Position numbers and translations under genes: made by a program | The notes under the pieces: generated by a model | Databases searched by the model: none | What the model saw: only the letters and a program-made list of their open reading frames with translations | What the model was told of the DNA's origin: nothing | Shown here: positions 12,301-21,300 of the stretch, piece after piece | Numbering within the stretch: the stretch's first letter is position 1 | Layout: each line of letters begins with the position of its first letter | Assembly: GCF_029784155.1 (NCBI RefSeq) | Contig: NC_073692.1 | Span: 237,850,503 to 237,914,502 of the forward strand | From: Uranotaenia lowii | Taxonomy: Eukaryota > Arthropoda > Insecta > Diptera > Culicidae | DNA: 64,000 bases | Direction of reading: 5' to 3'

Positions 12301-15300
12301 AACGATTTCCAACACACTCGGTTTCACTCATTGCCCGGTAGTCAATCTACAGCGTCTAGCCAAATTTCCTGTTTTGGCTGGCTCTCGCCCCCCCATATTG
12401 TGCGAATTTGCATTGAAGGGAGCTAAATCCGAGTTTTATCGACGGTACATACAATTTCGCTCGCTATCACTTCGTCATGTGGGGTTTGAGTCGGAAGAAC
12501 GCATCTATATTAACGACAACCTTTCGATAAGTACCAGGAAAATACGGGCTGAGGCGATAAAGTTAAAAAAAAACAACAAGTTGGAAAAAATTAGCACCCG
12601 TGATGGTGTCGTCTACGTTAAAAAGCACGACCAACCAGAGATGATAGCAATTAAAAATATCGATCAGCTAAGCTCTATTCTCAACGAAACCCCCTCCTAA
12701 AAAGTTACTCTATTCCTCCCCAGTTCCCTTTACCGCTCCTAAAAGTCAACTTAACCTATCCATGCAAAAATCTACTTCCTTTCATTTTTCCCATGTATCC
12801 AATCCTATAAATATCCGTGATTCCTGGTCCTTCCGAAGTCATATCCTACCATGGCTTCAAAAACAAAACAAAAAAAACCTTCTCCGCGTTATAATCTGCT
12901 TCCTTTCCCCCTCTTCCCGTGACTCCTATCCTCAGCTATCCATGATTCCTACTCCTTCCGAAGTCATTTCCCAGGATGACTTCAAAAAAAAAAACCAAAA
13001 AAAAAAAACCAAAAAAAAAAACCAAAAAAAAAACCAAAAAAAATAAATCAACAAAAATAACCCTCTCCTTGTTATAATCTACATTCCTCCCCCTTCATCC
13101 CGTGACTCCCATCCTGAGCTATCCGTGATTCCTTGTCCTTCCGAAGTCATTTCTTCATGACTTCAAAAAAAAAAACACAAAAACCAACAAAAAAAACCCT
13201 CTCCTCGTTATAATCTGCATTCCTTCCCGCGTTATCCCGTGACTCCCATCCTTAGCTATCCATGATTCCTAGTCCATCCGAAGTCATTCTCTAACATGAC
13301 TTCAATCGCAATCTACATCCTGGCGTCAATGGTACCCATGCTCGCTGGGAATGTGATGTAGACATCCAGGCGTAATCCTAGAACGTTGACCGCTGTTTGG
13401 TGCCCTCATCGATTCGGCGTCCCAATGGTGTACGGAGTCCACGTAGTCCGCCCCAAGCATTCACTGACAATGCGATGGAAGTGCGTCGGATTCGATCAGC
13501 AGTGGGTACCTTGGTCATTCATCAACCATAATCTGGGAAAGATACGGAGACGTGCAGGCAACCTACTTCTTTTGACGGGCTTTACGATGGGATGCGAACA
13601 CATACACTCACTGCTGGTGCCGATCGATTCCGAAGTCGATATAAGGACGCTCATGCTACTTCTACGAGATGACCGCTGTGTGGAGGTGATATACGCGATG
13701 ACTGTGAGTTAGGGGAAAGGTTTCCTAAATGGGCCTATCGGGTTAAATGACCCTACGGCTGTTTGATGAAATGGCTGACTAGACAGCTTATCTGATCTAT
13801 GCATTTTGAGGGTGATACGCTTAGAACATAAGGCAAGAAAGAATTTTATGAATTTACAAACTCAAAAAAATTTAAAAAATCATACAAGGTTTTGATACAT
13901 TTTGATGTAATATTTCGACTTTTAAAAACTATACGTAAAGAAGCTTAAAACAAAAACTAGGATGGTTTTTGTTTCTAACTCAAATGAACTTAAGAAATAA
14001 AACATATTTCAGCTTTTGTGGAGGTTAAATAATGATTATGTAGTAAAATAATAGAGTGTTTTTGTATGCCCCCATCATGTTTGTAAAATGCCTCCATCCT
14101 AAAATAACAGGCTAAATAGAATAAATAATTGATTTTGATCATTGAATCTTCAAATCTAAGCTCTGAATAACATCGTAAGAGAGAATTGGAGATCTAAAAA
14201 CAGATTTGATAAAGTTTTCCTCATGGATGAACTGCCTCCATAGTATGGCAACCCTAACTTTTGTTTTATTCCATAAAATTATAGTTTACAAAGATTTTTA
14301 TAAAACTTCAGCTTTATCGTACGGAAATTATTACTTTCTAGCAGTTTCAATGAAATTTTACGGAAATATTGCCCAAAAACAGAAGTTTGGTTCAAATCAT
14401 AAATAGGCGCATTTAGCCCGCACGGTTTGAGGTTCGGCATTTTAGACAACACTTATAATAAAATCGTTTTCTTGGAAACAGAAGAAAGTTTTAACATAAA
14501 AAATACTCCAATGTATAGAAAACAGATGCCTGCACACGTGTATATAGTTTTTGTACACACATTCGAGGTGATATTTGATTAAATCAGGGTTCTGCTTAAT
14601 AGGCGCATATAGCCCGCTCCTCCCCTACATAGTTTTTTTTCCCTCTTGGCCAACCTATTCGTTACCAGCAACAATCTATGCTAACCTGCTATGGTTTCTT
14701 TTTGTTTTTAAACGCATTTTTTTGTTGTTGAAAATAATACTTGTAAGAAAACTAGCCCTTATTCTGTTGGTTACACGAATCGTCGTATTTGATCCAAGTC
14801 GAATTGAACTAGAGGCCCATTGATAGTAGCAGAATGAAATTGCCAAAAAATATACACCCAAAATTCAGCCTCTGTGCCAATGGCGTGTAGTCAATTACAT
14901 AGCATCATTGGTACAAGAAGATAACGCGATCGGTGCTGATTCGATTTGCTCCCACCGGCATTAATCTCCCAAGTTAACCGAATTGCGTATGTCTGAAAGA
15001 AACAAAATAAAAACGCTTTCACGTCCCCCCCTATCGCATCACAAGACGAAGAAGGATGGAAATAAATACCGGCCACCACCAGGCAGCCAGCGAACCGAGC
15101 ACTGTGCGTGTGAATGTAGCAAAAGCAACAACAAAAACATCCTTCTAATTCAATCCCTTCAATCCACCGGCAAACAACCACGGCCGAGCTGTGCGTGTGT
15201 ATGCAGTAAGGCTGATGTCATGCTGAAGCAACTAGCAACGCAACGCAACGCAACGTTCCAATAAGATTGCGTTGCAACGCATTGGTATGTCATGCTGGCG

Positions 15301-18300
15301 CGACCTGTGACTTTGAAATTCCCTACAAATCATCACTTCTCTACATCTGATAATGCTTTGAATCGTCTCCTTTCTTTCGGGAGCCATCAAAAACTCATCA
15401 AATCACGACCCGGATTGCAAGAATGCCAAAATTTGAACCGACAAAATTCCTTGTTTTTTTTGCCGGAACTAAGAATTCATGAAAATTTTCTCGCCGATTA
15501 AGATATTTTTTAGTTTATTATCACAAGTTCGGACAGATCTTCGTACTATTGTGCTTAAAACCCGGAATCACTGCTTCAAATCGAGAAAAAACAATATTCC
15601 TATTGGATTTCCTACTAGTCGCGCTACAAAACACATTGGCATCAGATTGGTCGCGCTATACAAAGCGACCAGTATGACAGGTCTGCGCGATTTCCATGGA
15701 GATCAAATGAGAGCTGGTTTGTCGTGTGAACGTTGCGTTGTAGGTCGCGTTACTAGATGCTTCAGCATGACATCAGCCTAAAAGCAACAACAGAAAAAAA
15801 CATTCCTTCAATTCAATTCGCCGGCAAACAACCACGGCTAAGCTGTGCGTGTGTATGTAGCAAAAGCAACAAGAATATATTCCTTCAATTCACCGGCAAA
15901 CAAGCACCGGCCAAGCTGCCCGGCTTTAGCAGCTGTGTATATGTAGCGTGTGTATGTTATAGCAGGCAGTAAGCAAAGCACAGTTCTCATTCAATGGGTT
16001 TCCCGTTTCCTCCACTCCCGTTCCCTTTCCCGTTTCCATCGCAAGACAAACGAATACCATGAAAGGAGGCCAAACGCCGGGAAGCCACTGTCGTGCGTTT
16101 CTTTTGTGATTGATCGGTGGCAGAATGCCTATGACAAATATCCCACTTCCTGCATGAAGCTCAAATAGTACACTGGTTAAGATGTCGGTCTGGCAAGACT
16201 ATTTGGTTAGTGATTTGAGTTCGATTCTCCCTACGGGCGCTGTGGTTTATATTTTTATTTTCTTGTTTCTGGGATGAATTATCCAATAGGAACGAAATCC
16301 CATAAAATCTTTTTCTTGTTTTGCTTGAATGTAGTGGTCATGCATCATTTTAGTTGGGAGCCGAGTCCTTATGCCAGTTACGGTTTTTCAAACATATCAT
16401 CTTCGGCACAGTGCACATTTCAGCGCATTATCGGCACAGAGATGTGCTAAATAGGCATTGGATTTTTGCAACCTCTTCTATGGGTGTAGTGATTAGATTA
16501 AGTGGTTTGCTGATTTTTGTCGTTCTAAATGTAGGGTCTGCTCTTGAATCCTTTTTGAACTCAGACTTAGAAATTTTTATTCTTTTTGATGGATAACGTT
16601 TTGAGGGATGATGCCTCCACGAACTTCTCTGTTACCAGAACAGTTTTACAAAGCGTCCTTTTGAGTGATAAACTTAACATATGCCACATGAATGTTCAAA
16701 GTTTATGCGCCCGGCGATTAAGCAAATTCCTCGAGCTAAAAAACATATTTACTCAAAGTAAGGTCGACATTATTTTTATGACTGAAACATGGTTGAGTGA
16801 TGTTGTTAGTGACACAATGATATCTATTGATGGCTTTAATATAATTCGTAATGATCGTAATAGGAATGGTGGTGGAATATGCATCTATATTAAAAAATCT
16901 CTTCGTATTGAAATAATTGAAAAATCTGATAATAGCAACGGCTTATCTCATGGTTATCCAACTGAATTTATCTTAACTAAACTACACTTGGGAGCAAACA
17001 AATTATTCTTTGGAGTCTACTATAATCCTCCGGATGTTGACTGCTCTGAAACATTGCAATATCATTTACAGCAGTACTCCTTAACTTGCAACAATAGTTT
17101 TCTTATAGGAGACTTTAATACAGACATTATGAGAAAATCGCGTAGAATAGTGTTACGTTCGAGTTTTATAACAATATTTTTATTTGATATGATATCAGCG
17201 ATATTGGCAACTTTGTATAAAAACCCATCCCCACGCAGAGAAAATAAGCGTGATAAAGATTCACCCATTCAAACGCAAAAATAATTTGTTTATTTGTTTA
17301 TTGTTTTAAAAACCATCTGACATAGTTGTCTTAATGATAATAAGCGTGTATTAAAAAATACTCTGAGCGAAGTAAAATCAGCTAACCGTGAAAGAAGCTG
17401 TCACTGCAATTTCCGGGAGACGGAAAATTTTAACAGTTCGGGTCGGCCGCAAAAGTTTTATCGCGCCGTTTTCACGACACGAAGCGGAAGAAAACGCTGG
17501 ACATTAACGGCAAATTGAAAGGACAAACGCCGATCTCAGGACGATCATTCGTCAAGTGCACCCATGCGGAACATCGCTCAGCCGGGGCGAGAAGAAACTC
17601 CACCAAAGGTCGCGCAAAGCGGCTTTTTTTATTTACCGCCTGTGCCAAACCGGAGGAAATTGTTGTTCGTGCCTTTTCGCACACTGTGCGTACGCCAGTA
17701 GAAGCCGCAGGTTCCGCTTCTTTCCCCTGGTGGCTTGTCAAAGCGACACTAAGCTGGTGTGAAGCAGCGCGAGGAGAAATGTCGTCGGCAAACGAATCCG
17801 GAACAACTGGTTGGCCTAGCTTTCGACCACCTTCAGCTGCTTGGGAATTGCTGAACCAGCAGCAGAACAACAAGAACACCAGCAGCGGAACCACAACACC
17901 TTCAGCAGCAGAAAACAACAACATCGGGCCACATATCATCATCGGCAGCTTCGACTGCACCTTTCGGCTGTACCTGCAGTGGTGCAATCAACTGTGGCAT
18001 TTGGCCACTCAGCATCATACACACAAAACTTTCGGGGCTCCACTTAGCAAAATTTCGCTGTTACTTTCCGTTAGCAAAAATATTTTTTTACTGTTGAGTT
18101 AGCAAAAAGCTAAATTTACTTGATTTTAGTAATGAAAAAGGTCATTTTACTTGATTTTAGTAAAACGAACGTTTTTCAGCCGCTATGTTCACAGACTCCA
18201 GCCGCCGCGCCAGTAGGGAGAAAATTAAAAAGCTGTCGCGATTAAGTGCGGTTCCGGATGTTCGTCGCTGGTGGTTTTTGTTGGTGGGCAACTTCACGGA

Positions 18301-21300
18301 GAAACGGTAGCTAAATCGACACCGGATGCTTACAGGTAAGGTCCAATCTTAAAGTGTTTTGATTCTCCAATATTTTAATTTGAAATTTGTGTGTTTGTTT
18401 TTTTTCAACCAGGTTGAAAGTGCAACACGAAACCCGCAACAGTCCGGCAATGAAGAAGGACCACAACTGGAATTTCAACGAGCTGCATCCGGAAAACACC
18501 CCGGTGTTTTCTTTGATGAAGATGGCATGGCATTTTGCTCGCCAGTAGGTGCGTTCCCAGGATCGAACCTTCCGTTTAACGAAAAGTGTGAAAAAAATTT
18601 AAAAAATGTGAAAAATAAATTATAAGTGAATGTAATTTGTGTATTCTATTCAATAATCAAATATTCCCCTGATTTTCCAGAGAAAAAATAACAAAACATG
18701 AAATTACGGGTCCCAGCAATCTTTTTCTCCGGTTTTTGCTAAAAATTTGAGTAAAAATTGCGGCGGCTAACTTTTCCCCTCGTTTGCTGAAATTTTAGTA
18801 AAAAAAAATTGCTAAATTGATTGCTATGTTTCTAGCTGGTCAAATTTGAGCAAAATTTTGCTAAATTCCGGCCTCAGAAATTTTGTGTGTAGGCAGCCTC
18901 GACTGCACTTTTCGGCTGGACCTGCGATCGTGGAATCGACTGTGGCATTTGACCATTCACTACCGTCGGCAGTCTCGACTGCACTTTTCGGCTGCATCTG
19001 CGGTCGCCGAATCAACTGTGGCCTTGGGCCATCCACCATCACCGGCAGTTGCGAGTGCACTTTCCGATTGCATCGGTGGTCGCCGAATCAACTGTGGCAT
19101 TTGGCCACGTATCATCATCGGCAGTTTCGACTGCAATCTTCGACTGCACCTGCCATCATCGAATCAACGGTGGCATTGGGCCATTTATCATCAACGGCAC
19201 TGCTCGACTGCATCTGTGGTCGGCGTACTAGCGGAGGCATCGGTAAAATAATTTGGGGCATGATGCCGGAGGCGGCGAGAGGAGGTTTGCCCACACCAAG
19301 GCGGAGAATGAAAAGCTTCGTGGCCACTCAATGCGCCGCTGCGCCTTCACGGACGATGCCGTAAGTGTGATAGAATATGAATGAAAATGCTATGGGGGAA
19401 ATGTGGGTGAAAAATGTTGCAAGAATTATAAACTAAACTAAAATTTGAAGTTTTCGAGCGTTATTCATTTCGTAGCTCCGTCTACGGCAAAGCCTTTATT
19501 ACAATAGATTGTTTTAAAGATACAATTTCAAGTTTTTCATTTCATTGCATAAACTCAGAACCAACTTTTTTTCACAATAATGGTTGTTCGCAATTGGATC
19601 TGATTCTCACTGATACACCTGATAAAATTAATCGTTTTAGCCAAATTTCAAATCCAGGTGTTTCACATCACGACATGATTTTTGCATCTCTTAACTTTGA
19701 AAAAAATGAAGAGCAAATGGGCTACTGGTATCGCGACTACAAGCATTATAACTTTTCTGTGTTATAACGCAAGTGAGCTTTTTGCAAATCTCTCCAATTT
19801 GAAATAGGATTCATTTTTTAGCATAAATGATTCCGATATGTTAGTGGAATTACTGAATAATTTCCTAACAGAAATACACGATCTATTCTTTCCCTTAAAA
19901 TTCAAAAAGTTCCGTAATCATAGCTGGTTCAATAAGGACATACAAGTTGCAATGATTAATAGGGATCTGGCATACAGAACATGGAAGCGTTCTCGGAGTT
20001 TAGTCGATCGAAACCGTTATAAAGTTTTAAGAAACAAAGTGACCTCATTGATTTCGGATGCCAAACTTAATCAAGAAAAGCGTTCTATAAATTTGAGTGT
20101 TCCAACTGAAATCAATTCTTTTTTCACTTCGAATTTTACCATTAATAACAACGCAGCTCTGCGACTACCTGAGAACTCTAGAGGGTTCCGTTTTAGGATT
20201 GTGGAAGAATATGAAGTTGTCAATTCTGTATCTCAAATCAAATCCGATGCTGTGGGCATAGATAATATTCCGATAAAACTTATAAAAATTCTCCTGCACT
20301 CTTTATTACCATTATTAACTCATCTCTTCAACACCATTATTTTAATTTCGAAGTTTCCCGTTTTGTGGAAACGGGTGAAAGTTATACCTATTCCAAAAAA
20401 ATCAAACGTATCAGATATTACCAATTTTAGACCAATCAGCATTTTGAGCTCATTATCTAAAGTATTTGAAAAGCTTATTAAACAACAAATATATGATCAT
20501 ATTGGTGAACATAACTTTCTCAGTGAGTTCCAGTCCGGTTTCAGACCTAATCATAGCACTGAAACAGCGTTAATGAAAGTGCACAATGATATAGCCCTTG
20601 CCTTGGATAAAAGAGGAAGCGCATTACTTCTGTTAATTGACTTCTCGAAAGCTTTGGATAGGGTAGCGCACAACAAACTTGTTCAAAAACTAGTACATAA
20701 TTACAATTTTTCCAAACATGCGGCTGAATTGATTTTCTCGTACCTTCAAGGGCGCACGCAATCCGTTTATTTCAATGGTGTTTTTTCGGAATTCTCAGAA
20801 ATTGATTCGGGGGTTCCTCAAGGTTCTATTTTGGGCCCTATTCTGTTCTCGCTATTCATAAACGATCTTCCTTTGGTTCTGAAGTTTTGCTCAGTGCATC
20901 TTTTTGCTGATGATGTTCAGATATACGCAAGTACTGATGATAACCTTCTGCCTATTAATCCAGCAAAAACAAAAGCACTTTTCATCAACAAGTTAACTCC
21001 ATCTGTCCTACCTCCTAAACTTTATTATGATGGACAAGAAATTTCGTTTGTAGACCACGCTGAAAACCTTGGTGTTATTTTTGAAAAAAGTTTCTCTTGG
21101 GACCGCCAAATAATCTCCCAATGTGGTAAAATATATGGATCTTTGAAAAAGCTCTACTTGACAACTAAACATTTGGATACCTCAACGAAACTCCGCCTAT
21201 TTAAGTCGTTTATTTATCCTTTATTCATCTACGGTGATTTTCTTTATCAAAACGCTTCGGAGAGATCTATGAGAAGACTTCGCACTGCGCTGAATTCTTG

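Larger units (their letters stand above)
17944..19271 (+). repeat. 76-bp minisatellite, six units, interrupted by a MITE
   Basis: Unit starts (GGCAGY...CGACTGCA) fall at 17944, 18892, 18968, 19044, 19120 and 19196. Spacing is exactly 76 bp between consecutive units after the MITE, and also 76 bp between the first two once the MITE and one TA copy are removed. Each unit contains GACTGCAC, TTTTCGGCTG and AATCAACTGTGGC. Since 76 is not a multiple of 3, the overlapping open frames across it are artefacts of repetition. Confidence 0.85.
17156..19509. mobile_element. 2.3-kb composite insertion splitting a retrotransposon ORF2
   Basis: Sequence foreign to the ORF2 lies between its two endonuclease halves. 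It contains a CACGCAGAGAAAA motif near 17234, a GC-richer block with a long open frame 17515-18102 whose tail (QQQNNKNTSSGTTT) is low-complexity, a 76-bp minisatellite (17944-19270) and a MITE inside that. A good donor (GATGCC|GTAAGT) occurs at 19359. An imperfect direct repeat, AATAGTGTT at 17146 and AATAGATTGTT at 19503, could be its target duplication. The origin is unknown. A further gene-bearing element is possible. Confidence 0.5.

Noticed and set aside
17515..18102. 195-codon open frame
   Set aside because: It crosses from the GC-rich block through the first minisatellite unit into the TIR element, so it is chimeric; kept only as part of the composite insertion.
17944..19271. CRISPR-like or coding repeat array
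   Set aside because: Units are contiguous 76-bp tandem repeats without spacers in a eukaryotic genome, and the period is not a multiple of three.
18846..19364. Open frame of 172 codons and two overlapping ones
   Set aside because: They run through the minisatellite in all three phases; no motif.
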